A program made the position numbers and the translations under genes. A stretch of DNA of 22,819 nt from Bacillota bacterium (GTDB lineage: Bacteria > Bacillota_A > Clostridia > Lachnospirales > Lachnospiraceae): positions 1 through 22,819 of the forward strand of contig JAEZTQ010000022.1 in NCBI GenBank assembly GCA_023443625.1, read 5' to 3'. The notes below the pieces were generated by a model. It was not told the origin of the DNA. It did not search any database and worked only from the letters and a program-made list of their open reading frames with translations. Shown in pieces: positions 1-7,765 of this stretch. Position 1 is the stretch's first letter. Each line of letters begins with the position of its first letter.

Positions 1-69
1 AGCACCTTCCTTTGTAGTTTATTTGGTCTTCGTAAACCTAAATTTACCACAAAAGGGTGCTTTTCATCT

Positions 70-110
70 ACCCTAAATCAAATATGGAATGTATTTCCAT
101 ATACCCTAAA
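70..110. repeat. Hairpin flanked by ACCCTAAA direct repeats
   Basis: ATATGGAA (82-89) and TTCCATAT (95-102) form a perfect 8-bp stem with a 5-nt loop. It is bracketed by two identical ACCCTAAA copies (70-77 and 103-110). The symmetry suggests a protein operator or a small RNA hairpin. There is no U-tract, so it is not a terminator. Confidence 0.45.
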
Positions 111-152
111 CTAATTTTACGCTAACCAGAGTATATTATTAGAGTTTTGTTC

Positions 153-255
153 CAGTTTGGCCATGCAACAGAATTGAAAACTGATTGGGCAAGTATACTG
201 CCAAAGCAAAACCTGCTTTACTTCTACTAAAGTATATTAGGAGGGGTTGCCGACC
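153..255 (+). ncRNA. Candidate structured leader RNA (class unassigned)
   Basis: Several compatible stems are visible: CAGTTT (153-158) with AAACTG (178-183); GGCA (188-191) with TGCC (248-251); AGTATACT (192-199) with AGTATATT (231-238, one G-U pair); and AAAGCA (203-208) with TGCTTT (214-219). The 3' strand GGGGTTGCCGA (243-253) resembles the 3' end of the cyclic-di-GMP-I (GEMM) riboswitch. However, the conserved GACGCAAAGC core and the GAAA-capped P2 hairpin are not seen in the right places. I therefore call it only a structured-RNA candidate. Confidence 0.3.
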
Positions 256-260
256 ATAAA

Positions 261-322
261 ATAGTGCATCTATTTTACATATAATAAATATTATTATTGC
301 ATTTATTATTAAAATGCACTAT
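261..322 (+). repeat. Long AT-rich hairpin in the mannanase leader
   Basis: ATAGTGCAT (261-269) and ATGCACTAT (314-322) are exact reverse complements enclosing a 44-nt, nearly pure A/T loop. It lies directly after the candidate structured RNA and before the mannanase start. It could be an expression platform or transcript stabiliser. There is no T-run downstream, so it is not a classic terminator. Confidence 0.4.
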
Positions 323-444
323 ATTTATGCATAAAGGATATAGCTTTTTATAAGAAATAATGGTATAGAGGATAATATCCTTTGATAACAGCGAACTAAT
401 ACATAAGAACAAACAAACTTATACTGAGAGGGAGAAGCTTACCT

Positions 445-1557
445 ATGAAAAAGATGAAAACTAAAGTGTTGTTGACCATATTGTTGACTCTTACACTAAT
501 TTTCTTTACATCCTGTTCTAATAGTGATAAACAGGTGAACCAAAATGTATCTGTAACGCCTGAGCCAACCAGATCTGTACTTAGTACAACACCTGCTCCA
601 GAAGGGACTACAGCACCTACGCCCACGCCGGAGGTGGTAGAAGGTCCTGCTACGAGTCCGGCTGGATTTTATGTGGATGGAACCAAATTATATGATGTAA
701 ATGGCAAGGAATTTATTATGCGAGGCGTTAATCACGCCTACACCTGGTATAAGAGTACTAACAATATAGCCTTAGAAGCGATTGCTGCAACGGGTGCCAA
801 TTCCGTTAGACTAGTATTGTCCAACGGGGTTCAGTGGCAGGAGGATTATATGCTTTATGTCCAAAAGCTCATTGAGGATTGCATTGAGTTAAAATTAGTA
901 ATGATCCTTGAGGTTCATGATGCAACAGGAAGTAACTCTGCTGAGGATTTAAATAAAGCGGTGGATTATTGGATTAGAAATAAAAAAGCATTAATGGGTA
1001 ATGAAGAGTATATTATTATCAATATTGCAAATGAATGGTATGGTAACTGGGAAAGTAAGGAATGGGCTGACGCTTATATTGATGCTATTCCCAGATTAAG
1101 AGAGGCAGGCTTATCCCATACAATCTTAGTGGATAGTGCAGGTTGGGGACAATACGCCCAGAGTGTTCATGAATATGGTAAAGAAGTATTTGAAGCTGAT
1201 CCTATTAAGAATACCATGTTTGCCATTCATATGTATGGAAGTGCTGGAAAGAATGCAGAAACCATCAAGAAGAATATGGATGGTGTTCTGGATTTAGATT
1301 TATGCCTTACCATTGGTGAGTTTGGTTATAAGCATTCTGATGGTGATGTGGATGAAGCCTATCTCATGAGCTATTGTGAGGAGCTGGGTGTTGGTTACCT
1401 GGGATGGTCTTGGAAGGGTAATGGTGGTGGAGTTGAATATCTAGATATGGTAAAAGAGTGGGACGGCAGTGTCTTAACTGAGGAATGGGGGGAAGTCCTC
1501 ATCAATGGGGAGAATGGGATCCGACAGACCTCTAAGATCTGCTCCGTATTTGAATAA
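445..1557 (+). CDS. Secreted GH5 subfamily 8 endo-beta-1,4-mannanase lipoprotein
   Basis: This is predicted to cleave beta-1,4-mannan chains outside the cell. Residues 1-24 are a lipoprotein signal: a Lys-rich start, a hydrophobic core, then FTSC with Cys24 as the likely lipidated residue. Residues about 30-70 are a Thr/Pro-rich linker. The catalytic (beta/alpha)8 domain runs from about 72 to the end and looks complete. The acid/base Glu197 is in the IANEWYGNW motif and the nucleophile Glu292 in LTIGEFG. HDATG, RLVLSNG and YLGWSWKGNG are typical of bacterial GH5_8 mannanases. The closing RQTSKICSVF matches the end of the Bacillus enzymes as I remember them. There is no carbohydrate-binding module, so attachment seems to be by the lipid anchor. 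The start is preceded by GAGAGGGAG at slightly long spacing. The gene stands alone, behind a 444-base structured leader. Family assignment is secure; the exact mannan preference is inferred. Confidence 0.92.
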   Translation: MKKMKTKVLLTILLTLTLIFFTSCSNSDKQVNQNVSVTPEPTRSVLSTTPAPEGTTAPTPTPEVVEGPATSPAGFYVDGTKLYDVNGKEFIMRGVNHAYTWYKSTNNIALEAIAATGANSVRLVLSNGVQWQEDYMLYVQKLIEDCIELKLVMILEVHDATGSNSAEDLNKAVDYWIRNKKALMGNEEYIIINIANEWYGNWESKEWADAYIDAIPRLREAGLSHTILVDSAGWGQYAQSVHEYGKEVFEADPIKNTMFAIHMYGSAGKNAETIKKNMDGVLDLDLCLTIGEFGYKHSDGDVDEAYLMSYCEELGVGYLGWSWKGNGGGVEYLDMVKEWDGSVLTEEWGEVLINGENGIRQTSKICSVFE

Positions 1558-1913
1558 AGAACTGCTTCATTGTTTGTTGTAGGATAGATGATAGAGTTGT
1601 TCTTATGAGAATATTGTATTTGTGAATTAATTGCATAATATATTGAGTAAAAAACATATACACAGTAGGTACTTATTATACGGTCATAAAATTAAGAAAC
1701 CGTAAGCGAATAATAGGTATTTACTGTGTATATTCTGTTATATGGTGTTCTATCAGGGGGAATCCTTTTTATGGATGAGCTGTAACCAATATGTTATAAT
1801 ATATATAGGTTTGTAATACATTGTGTACCTTTGTAATCAAAATGTAAGAAAGCACTTATAATAAAATAAACTTAAGCTGGGTTTAATAACCTGCTCAGAA
1901 ATGGAGGGAAACT
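1558..1913. other. Intergenic gap between mannanase and aldehyde dehydrogenase
   Basis: This 356-base gap has no coding sequence that I can support. Its main content is the large palindrome at 1656-1733. TATAAT-like boxes occur at 1795-1800 and 1857-1862; the second has TTGTAA at 1831-1836, but at a 20-nt spacing, so no promoter is called. No U-tailed terminator is seen on the + strand after the mannanase gene. Confidence 0.5.
1656..1733. repeat. Large imperfect palindrome, 78 bp
   Basis: The outer arms, 1656-1667 and 1722-1733, are a perfect 12-bp inverted repeat (ATATACACAGTA and its complement). Inside, TATTAT (1674-1679) pairs with ATAATA (1710-1715) and ACGGT (1680-1684) with ACCGT (1699-1703). 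The 15-nt loop is AT-rich. Read on the - strand the stem is followed by GTTTTTT, which would suit a leftward terminator, but no leftward gene ends here. It may be a MITE-like repeat, a small RNA, or a transcript-end stabiliser of the mannanase mRNA. Confidence 0.6.
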
Positions 1914-3281
1914 ATGACAGATGTTAAGGAGATAGTAAAAAGACAGAGAGAGTACTTTAATAGTGAGAAGACCTTGGAGCTCCCTTATCGACGTAATGCC
2001 CTAAAGAAGCTTTATGAAGGTATCAAAAAACATGAAAAAGATATTTATGATGCTTTGCAAAAGGATTTAAATAAATCACCTTTTGAAACCTATGCTACAG
2101 AAATTGGTATCTTATACATGGAGCTAAAAGATGCGATTCGTAATTTATATCGATGGAATCGTAAAGAAAGAGTTCCTACGCCCCTTATACATTTTAAATC
2201 CTCCTCCTATATGGTATCCGAACCCTATGGTGTAGTATTAATTATGTCACCTTGGAATTATCCCTTCCAGCTGACCTTAGCTCCCTTGATTGGGGCTATT
2301 GCCGCTGGTAATTGCGTGGTAATAAAGCCCTCGGCTTATTCCCCCAACACTTCGGCTCTTGTTAGTAAGATTATTAAGGAGTGTTTTCCAAAGAGATATA
2401 TAGCGGTAATCCAAGGGGGAAGAGAAGAGAACCAGCAACTATTGAAGGAGAAATTTGATTATATTTTCTTTACTGGAAGCGTCAGTGTTGGCAAGCTGGT
2501 TATGGAGGCAGCTTCCAAACATCTTACCCCTGTCACTCTGGAGCTGGGAGGCAAAAGCCCATGTATTGTATGTAAGGATGCGAATATTGATTTGGCTGCA
2601 AAAAGAATTATATGGGGTAAGACCTTAAATAGCGGACAGACCTGCGTATCTCCCGATTACCTTTTTGTTCATAAGGAGGTAAAGGATGAACTCCTATCCT
2701 CCATGAAGAAATATAGTAAAGTGTTTTTAGGAGAAGAACCATGTAAGAATAAAGAGTATCCTAGGATTGTGAATGAAAAACACCATCATAGGTTAAAGGA
2801 TTTATTAACCAATGGAAGAGTTGTTATGGGGGGAGACTATAATGAACAAACCCTTCAGATTGCTCCAACCATACTTGATGACATCACCTGGGATGACCCA
2901 GTTATGCAGGATGAAATATTTGGACCAATTCTGCCTGTTTTAGAATTTGATAATTTAAAAGAAGTTATTGATAGAATTAATAGTCATCCCAAGCCCTTGG
3001 CTCTTTATTTATTCACAAAAAGTAAGGAGATAGAGAAGAAAATTGTTACTTGTGTGCCCTTTGGTGGAGGGTGTATTAATGATACCCTGATGCATCTTGT
3101 AACCTCCCACATGCCCTTTGGTGGAGTAGGTGAAAGTGGTATGGGAGGCTATCATGGTAAATGGAGCTTTGATACCTTTTCACACAAAAAAAGCATTCTG
3201 AAGAAATCCAATCTCCTTGACATTAATATACGATATGCACCTTATAAGGATAAGCTAAAAATTATGAAAAAGTTTATGTAG
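1914..3281 (+). CDS. NAD(P)+-dependent aldehyde dehydrogenase, ALDH3-like
   Basis: This predicted cytoplasmic enzyme oxidises aldehydes to acids. Its 455 residues match the short class-3 ALDH family (Bacillus YwdH type), which lacks the N-terminal extension of class 1/2 enzymes. Visible motifs are SPWNYPFQL at about residues 102-110 (substrate tunnel and cofactor region), FFTGSVSVGK (Rossmann-type glycine motif), LELGGKSP with the general base Glu210, and NSGQTCVSPDY with the nucleophile Cys244. EIFGPILPV and MPFGGVGESGMGGYHGK are also conserved. Glu210 and Cys244 fall within one residue of the positions known in mammalian ALDH3A1. GGAGGG sits 6 bases before ATG. Neighbouring genes do not name the substrate; medium-chain or aromatic aldehydes are typical for the class. 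It appears to be transcribed alone. Confidence 0.92.
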   Translation: MTDVKEIVKRQREYFNSEKTLELPYRRNALKKLYEGIKKHEKDIYDALQKDLNKSPFETYATEIGILYMELKDAIRNLYRWNRKERVPTPLIHFKSSSYMVSEPYGVVLIMSPWNYPFQLTLAPLIGAIAAGNCVVIKPSAYSPNTSALVSKIIKECFPKRYIAVIQGGREENQQLLKEKFDYIFFTGSVSVGKLVMEAASKHLTPVTLELGGKSPCIVCKDANIDLAAKRIIWGKTLNSGQTCVSPDYLFVHKEVKDELLSSMKKYSKVFLGEEPCKNKEYPRIVNEKHHHRLKDLLTNGRVVMGGDYNEQTLQIAPTILDDITWDDPVMQDEIFGPILPVLEFDNLKEVIDRINSHPKPLALYLFTKSKEIEKKIVTCVPFGGGCINDTLMHLVTSHMPFGGVGESGMGGYHGKWSFDTFSHKKSILKKSNLLDINIRYAPYKDKLKIMKKFM

Positions 3282-3367
3282 TCCTCTACTGCTACTGAAA
3301 TAAACAGGCAGCAGCTAATAATGTAGATATTATTTAATTAGAAAACTATTAAATTTCATGGTAATAT

Positions 3368-3396
3368 TAGACATTTGCTATTACTAAGAGTATAAT
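3368..3396 (+). promoter_or_regulatory. Sigma-A promoter for the CoA-binding/RnfDC unit
   Basis: TAGACA (3368-3373, 5 of 6 to consensus) and a perfect TATAAT (3391-3396) are 17 bases apart. The pair lies 32 bases ahead of the first start codon of the five-gene unit, in an otherwise non-coding AT-rich gap. Confidence 0.7.
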
Positions 3397-3428
3397 AAAG
3401 CTATTCATAATTTACAGGGGGTAATATA

Positions 3429-3854
3429 ATGGTAAAGATTAATAAAGATTTTTTTACGGATGGAGAAATTCTTTTTGTTGGATATTCGTCCAGAAATAAG
3501 GCATATAGCAATAGTGTGCTCCAAGCTTTTAACAATGCGAACATTAAAGTATATCCTTATAATAAAAAAGGCGATGGTAGCTATGATATCAAGGTATATC
3601 ATAAGCTGGAGGAGCTTCCGGAGATACCAAGGACAGCGTATATACTTCTTAATAAACAGAATACGAAGGAGGCTATCAACCTGTTAATAGAGAATGGAGT
3701 AAATAAACTTCTGCTGTATAGTAAGAACTCCATAGAACCGGATACCTTAAGTAAATGTGAAAAAGCCGGTGTAGAAGTAGCCTATGGATGTCCCCTCATG
3801 TTATATGGCAGCGGCTTTCATAAGATACATGCCTTTTTCGCAGGAGTAAAATAA
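3429..3854 (+). CDS. CoA-binding-domain (CoA_binding_2/YccU-type) small protein
   Basis: This 141-residue soluble protein has a single Rossmann-like fold. It has an early beta strand ending in the loop LFVGYSSRNKAYSN (about residues 15-28). VYPYNKK follows (about 41-47), matching the VYPVNP-type strand of CoA_binding_2 proteins. TAYILLNKQNT and NKLLLYSKNS are the later strands, and VEVAYGCPLML near the C-terminus is the usual end of the fold. The family is related to the nucleotide-binding domain of succinyl-CoA synthetase, but few members have a known function. It has a strong ribosome binding site (AGGGGG, 7 bases before ATG). Its TAA overlaps the next ATG by one base (TAATG), implying translational coupling to the RnfDC fusion. 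It may sense a CoA or dinucleotide ligand for that system (inference). Confidence 0.7.
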   Translation: MVKINKDFFTDGEILFVGYSSRNKAYSNSVLQAFNNANIKVYPYNKKGDGSYDIKVYHKLEELPEIPRTAYILLNKQNTKEAINLLIENGVNKLLLYSKNSIEPDTLSKCEKAGVEVAYGCPLMLYGSGFHKIHAFFAGVK

Positions 3855-5671
3855 TGAATGCATTTCCACTCGCAAGAACAAAGTGGTCTAATGAACATAT
3901 TATGGCCGCTTTGTTTTCTGTAATTATATTGTATCATATACCTAGGTGGTGGGAGAACCCTGGTGAAATATATGGCTTTCTGGTACTTATTTCAGTAGGC
4001 CTTTTTATGGACGCAGCATTTAATATTATCAAGTACAGACGGCTATGGTGCTGTGTGTCAGCAGCTGTAACCGCAGGGATTATAAGCTTGCTAACACCGG
4101 GTATCCCCCTATGGAAACAGATAATAGGGCTGGCAGCAGCATTAGTCTTTGGTAAATATCTTTGGGGAGGGACAGGCAAAAACAAGATAAATCCAGCTAT
4201 AGTAGGTTTTCTTATTATTATCTTGGTATCAAATATTAGCTCCCCCATTTTTTCTTCCTCTTACCTCTTGATGCCAGCAGTCATATTAAGTATACCCTTC
4301 CTTTTCATCAGAACCCATGGGGGGCTGGGGTTTATTATAGGTGCCTTCCTAGGATTATTACTCAATCAAGACTTAAGCTTGGCCAGTATACTCTCCAATG
4401 GAGTTTTCTTTTGGAGTTGTATCATTCTGACAGATCCAGTCACTGTTACAAGAAATCCATGGGTTGGCTTAACAGGGGGATTTGTAAGCGGTTTTATAGC
4501 CATGTTTAGTAATAAGGAACCGTGGGTATTAATTACCTTGGTCCTTGGAATAAATATAATCTCATATATAGTGGATGAAGTTAAACCTACTTCTGGGGTC
4601 ATGGCAGGAATTAAGATACCCAAGGTATTTTCTTATTCAATAGGAGACTATGCCCTATTAAATGTAAATAATAAGGAAGCTCTTATTGATTTGAGCAAGG
4701 AGCAGGTTATTATGGAAGAAGCTGAGAGTGGAACCCAGGAGCTTTCAGCGGAAGAGATTATTCACTATTTAAAGAATCATGCTGTCTTTGGAATGGGAGG
4801 AGGAGCATTTCCCACCTATAAGAAGCTAAGAGCTGTACTAGCATCCAAGGAAGAAGATAAGTATTTAGTTATTAATAGCGTGGAATGTGATCCGGGATTA
4901 ATACATGATCATTACATATTAAGTCACTATGTTGATGAAATTCATAAAGCCATTAAAGTACTAAATAATTGTATTGGATTTAAATCAATACATCTTGCTG
5001 TGAAAGCATGTAATGAACATGAACTTACATATCCTAAGGATATCTCCATACATCAAGTACCAGATCAGTATCCATTTGGTGCTGAAAGAATACTGATTAG
5101 AGAAGTTTTAAATATACATTTGAATAAGGAACAAATACCCGCTGATTATGGGATTTTGGTATTAAATATACAGACTGTTTTATCGATATATCATGCAATT
5201 TACCTGAATAAACCCTCGGATACCAGATTATTAACTATAATGAATATGAATACTAGAAGAGCTAAGGTCGCTAAGGTTCCTATGGGGATGAAATTGAAGG
5301 ATATTGTGGCAGCCGTATATCCAGAGAAGGGAAGAATCTTTGCTGGTGGAGGAATAATGCAAGCATATTCTGTAGAGGAAGATGCCGTGGTAGATAAGAC
5401 AATCAACTTTATTGCAATAGGAGAATTTCCAAAATATAAGGAATCACCCCAGTGTTCTCAGTGTGGGAACTGCATTATACATTGCCCGGCGAAGCTTAGG
5501 GTAAATAAAATAGCTGAACTAGTAGATCAAGGGAAGTACCAGGAGGCAAATTCGTATAATCCCCAAGAATGCATTAGCTGCGGCAGCTGTAGTTACTCTT
5601 GTCTGGCAGGGAGAGATCTGGCCCAGAGGCTTAAAAAGGTTAAGAATATTGTTAAAGAGTCATACAAATAA
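3854..5671 (+). CDS. RnfD-RnfC fusion electron-transport protein
   Basis: This single 605-residue chain joins two proteins that are normally separate subunits of the Rnf ferredoxin:NAD+ oxidoreductase. Residues 1-240 are an RnfD/NqrB-like membrane domain of about nine hydrophobic segments, with GKYLWGGTGKNKINPAIVG (100-118) and LTDPVTVTRNPW (192-203) as family landmarks. Residues about 295-525 are RnfC-like: GMGGGAFPTYKKL (313-325, glycine-rich flavin/NADH loop), INSVECDPG (340-348), and an SLBB-like stretch to about 520. The end carries two 4Fe-4S motifs: Cys534/537/540 plus Cys544, and Cys573/576/579 plus Cys583. The [S/T]GAT motif that attaches FMN covalently in classical RnfD is not seen, and the stretch between NPAIVG and TDPVT is short. 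The N-terminal biotin-like part of RnfC is also missing. No rnfA, B, E or G is nearby. The membrane-bound redox role is inferred; the domain calls are firm. Confidence 0.82.
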   Translation: MNAFPLARTKWSNEHIMAALFSVIILYHIPRWWENPGEIYGFLVLISVGLFMDAAFNIIKYRRLWCCVSAAVTAGIISLLTPGIPLWKQIIGLAAALVFGKYLWGGTGKNKINPAIVGFLIIILVSNISSPIFSSSYLLMPAVILSIPFLFIRTHGGLGFIIGAFLGLLLNQDLSLASILSNGVFFWSCIILTDPVTVTRNPWVGLTGGFVSGFIAMFSNKEPWVLITLVLGINIISYIVDEVKPTSGVMAGIKIPKVFSYSIGDYALLNVNNKEALIDLSKEQVIMEEAESGTQELSAEEIIHYLKNHAVFGMGGGAFPTYKKLRAVLASKEEDKYLVINSVECDPGLIHDHYILSHYVDEIHKAIKVLNNCIGFKSIHLAVKACNEHELTYPKDISIHQVPDQYPFGAERILIREVLNIHLNKEQIPADYGILVLNIQTVLSIYHAIYLNKPSDTRLLTIMNMNTRRAKVAKVPMGMKLKDIVAAVYPEKGRIFAGGGIMQAYSVEEDAVVDKTINFIAIGEFPKYKESPQCSQCGNCIIHCPAKLRVNKIAELVDQGKYQEANSYNPQECISCGSCSYSCLAGRDLAQRLKKVKNIVKESYK

Positions 5672-5710
5672 GCTATTAAGATACTCTGTCCAGGATATGT
5701 GAGGTGGAAA

Positions 5711-6598
5711 ATGAAATTAAATCAAAGAATTATGCAGATTGGATTAGGTGCAATGCTTTTAACCCTAGTGTTGGGTATTATATATACCATGACTACAAGA
5801 TTGGATAATCCCGTATTTTTAAGATATAGTATGGATGTCCCTGTTATGTCGAGGGAGAGTGCCCAGGGGCAGGCAGTATTTATACTACACTACCTTACAA
5901 ATATTTCTGATGAACGTAATATAATGGGGATATCATTTTTAGAAGCTGAGGAATTTTATTTTAATACATCAGAAACCACACCTGGCTTTGTTGCTAATTT
6001 TGCATTCTTTCACGAAGCTACTAATCAAGATCGGGGACAAAAATTAGGTAAATATAGTCTACGTACCATCTTTTTGCAACAGACAAATTATTTTCGAGAA
6101 GATTGGACTGGAGAGAAGGAAGTCAATACGGCTATCATTAGTTTTAATGATGGTACAACCTTAACAGCAGATATAGGTAGGATTGTGCTTTACAGTGATC
6201 CAATCCATAAAAGTGTGGTGTACCAGGATAGAAGTGAGGTATCGAATGATTATAGCTCTATTAGTGATTATAGAATGCTAGAGGATGTGAGAATAGAGGG
6301 TATTAGCTCTCCTCTATTAAATGAGGAGGAAGACTTGTTTGATTTAAAATTTGATGAAGCTAGTTTTGTAAATGTGAAGAATATGCATTATCTAAAAGGA
6401 CATAAAGTAAAGGTGACTTCAGCCATTCTAGATAGTGCTGATGCCCAGTATGATATTTATGATCTTAAGCCGAAAGTAAATTATCAAATAGAAGATGGAA
6501 CCAGGGATTATCAAAGGTTAGATAATATTAGGTGGCAACGTAGTTTGGATAAATATAGGAAGGCCCTAATTTATTTGAGAGAAAGGGGGGCTCTATAG
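5711..6598 (+). CDS. Membrane-anchored protein of unknown function
   Basis: I do not recognise this 295-residue protein. One hydrophobic segment near the N-terminus (MQIGLGAMLLTLVLGIIYTM, about residues 8-27) fits a signal anchor. The rest is soluble, acidic and rich in aromatic residues and predicted beta strands, and probably lies outside the cell. No cysteine cluster or catalytic motif is evident. The C-terminal part is charged (YQRLDNIRWQRSLDKYRK). A GTG at 5699 would extend the frame, but GAGG (5701-5704) lies just before ATG 5711, which I prefer. The stop codon directly abuts the next ATG. The gene lies 39 bases after the RnfDC fusion with no terminator between, so it probably belongs to the same transcript and may be a partner of it. 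Confidence 0.75.
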   Translation: MKLNQRIMQIGLGAMLLTLVLGIIYTMTTRLDNPVFLRYSMDVPVMSRESAQGQAVFILHYLTNISDERNIMGISFLEAEEFYFNTSETTPGFVANFAFFHEATNQDRGQKLGKYSLRTIFLQQTNYFREDWTGEKEVNTAIISFNDGTTLTADIGRIVLYSDPIHKSVVYQDRSEVSNDYSSISDYRMLEDVRIEGISSPLLNEEEDLFDLKFDEASFVNVKNMHYLKGHKVKVTSAILDSADAQYDIYDLKPKVNYQIEDGTRDYQRLDNIRWQRSLDKYRKALIYLRERGAL

Positions 6599-7147
6599 AT
6601 GGGAAAAGGATACAAGATTATATTCTGGGGTTTGTTCTTTTGTACCTTTCATATTAATCTAGGACCCCTACCTATTCTTCCACCTTTTCTTGGTTGGATT
6701 ATTATTGCTTCTGGTGTAGATATCTTGTATCACGACAAGGTGGATTTAAATATTAAAAAAGCTTCCTATTTTGCTTATGCCAATGCAGGGCTAACTTTTT
6801 TAAGCTTCATGATGGATTTCACGGGATTTAATCATGATTTGCTCATGTATTATGTAATTGTAGTAGAACTTATTAAATTTATGTTTGTATATTATCTGTT
6901 AGTAGGCAGTATCACATATCTAAGGGATATAAACAGGATGGAAGAAGTAAGTCGTTATAGTCAAATTCTATCGAGCTTTATGGTGATATTTATACTAAAT
7001 ACACTACTTGCTGGAGTTGGAATTACAATTAATCATGGAAGCCTTATGGGTATAGTCGCTATTACGGGAGTATTACTGACTATTTGGCTTATGTTTGTGG
7101 TGAGAGGCTTATGGAAGATGGTTGAGGGATACGAACAAGTTAGTTAG
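6599..7147 (+). CDS. Polytopic membrane protein of unknown function
   Basis: This 182-residue integral membrane protein has about five or six hydrophobic helices (roughly residues 7-22, 28-40, 55-72, 82-103, 125-145 and 150-170). I recognise no family motif. The start codon follows the previous stop without any spacer (TAG then ATG), and GGGGGG precedes it, so expression is likely coupled to the upstream anchored protein. The pair, conserved membrane protein plus single-anchor extracytoplasmic protein, looks like a two-component membrane assembly placed behind the RnfDC fusion (inference). Confidence 0.75.
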   Translation: MGKGYKIIFWGLFFCTFHINLGPLPILPPFLGWIIIASGVDILYHDKVDLNIKKASYFAYANAGLTFLSFMMDFTGFNHDLLMYYVIVVELIKFMFVYYLLVGSITYLRDINRMEEVSRYSQILSSFMVIFILNTLLAGVGITINHGSLMGIVAITGVLLTIWLMFVVRGLWKMVEGYEQVS

Positions 7148-7182
7148 AGGTAGAAAAAATTTGAAAAAATAGGAGAGTAAGG

Positions 7183-7731
7183 ATGAGGTTACTAAAAAGA
7201 GTATTTCCTATAATCCTTTTCATCATGGGAGATCAGGGCATCAAATTATATATTACAAGGTATATGATGGAGAAGGAATTTGACTTCCCACTGGTGGGAT
7301 ATATATTAGGGTTTAAGCCCTATCTAAATGATAAGTATTCCTGGGTTAATTCTATTACGAATATGGGTTTAAACCTTGTGATACATATTATTTTGGTTAT
7401 AGTACTTCTCATACTATGTCTCCTGCTTTATGACTTTATTAAGATAAAATATGGAATGAAGAGTTATGTTCTTTGGCTTTTTAATTTCTTATTTGCAGGA
7501 GCCATATGTTCCTTAATTGACAAGGTATTCTGGGGAGGGAGTCTGGATTTTATCTGGTTAAAGGGGTTTTTTATCTTTGATTTTAAGGATATCTATGTCT
7601 CCATAGCAGAGGTTATGATTATCTTATCTCTACTAACCAATAAGGCAATTCGTAAGAAACCAACCATGGAAATTCTTAAAGATTTTTCAGAATATTTTAA
7701 AGCAAGATTTGTGCTTCCTACTACAAATTAG
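7183..7731 (+). CDS. Divergent signal peptidase II (LspA)-like membrane protein
   Basis: This 182-residue protein has four hydrophobic segments arranged as in prolipoprotein signal peptidase. The opening GDQGIKLYI (16-24) parallels the LDxxTK start of LspA. The region AGAICSLIDKVFWGGSLDF (105-123) parallels AGALGNLIDR...GxVVDF, and FIFDFKDIYVSIAEV (130-144) parallels FPVFNVADxAIxxG. Asp122 and Asp136 align with the two catalytic aspartates of LspA, so proteolytic activity is possible. The conserved Asn residues of NLIDR and FNVAD are replaced (Ser110, Phe134), and the C-terminus is longer than usual. It is probably a paralogue with a dedicated substrate rather than the housekeeping enzyme (inference). 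GGAG precedes ATG at good spacing. It is the last gene before the terminator at 7766-7800. Confidence 0.65.
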   Translation: MRLLKRVFPIILFIMGDQGIKLYITRYMMEKEFDFPLVGYILGFKPYLNDKYSWVNSITNMGLNLVIHIILVIVLLILCLLLYDFIKIKYGMKSYVLWLFNFLFAGAICSLIDKVFWGGSLDFIWLKGFFIFDFKDIYVSIAEVMIILSLLTNKAIRKKPTMEILKDFSEYFKARFVLPTTN

Positions 7732-7765
7732 AACAATTTTATAATAGCGTGTCTAGAATTAAAAT

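Larger units (their letters stand above)
1..444. other. Gene-free leader region upstream of the mannanase
   Basis: No convincing coding sequence is seen on either strand. The region holds, in order: the edge of a hairpin whose arms AGCACC (1-6) and GGTGCT (56-61) could be the end of a terminator cut by the window edge; an 8-bp hairpin at 82-102 flanked by two ACCCTAAA copies; a cluster of possible RNA stems at 153-255; and a 9-bp stem with arms at 261-269 and 314-322. I found no good sigma-A promoter. The leader is long for a single gene, so a regulatory RNA function is possible but unproven. Confidence 0.5.

Noticed and set aside
165..255. Canonical cyclic-di-GMP-I riboswitch
   Set aside because: The 3' strand fits, but the GACGCAAAGC core and the GAAA-capped P2 hairpin are not found at the expected positions, so only a structured-RNA candidate is reported.
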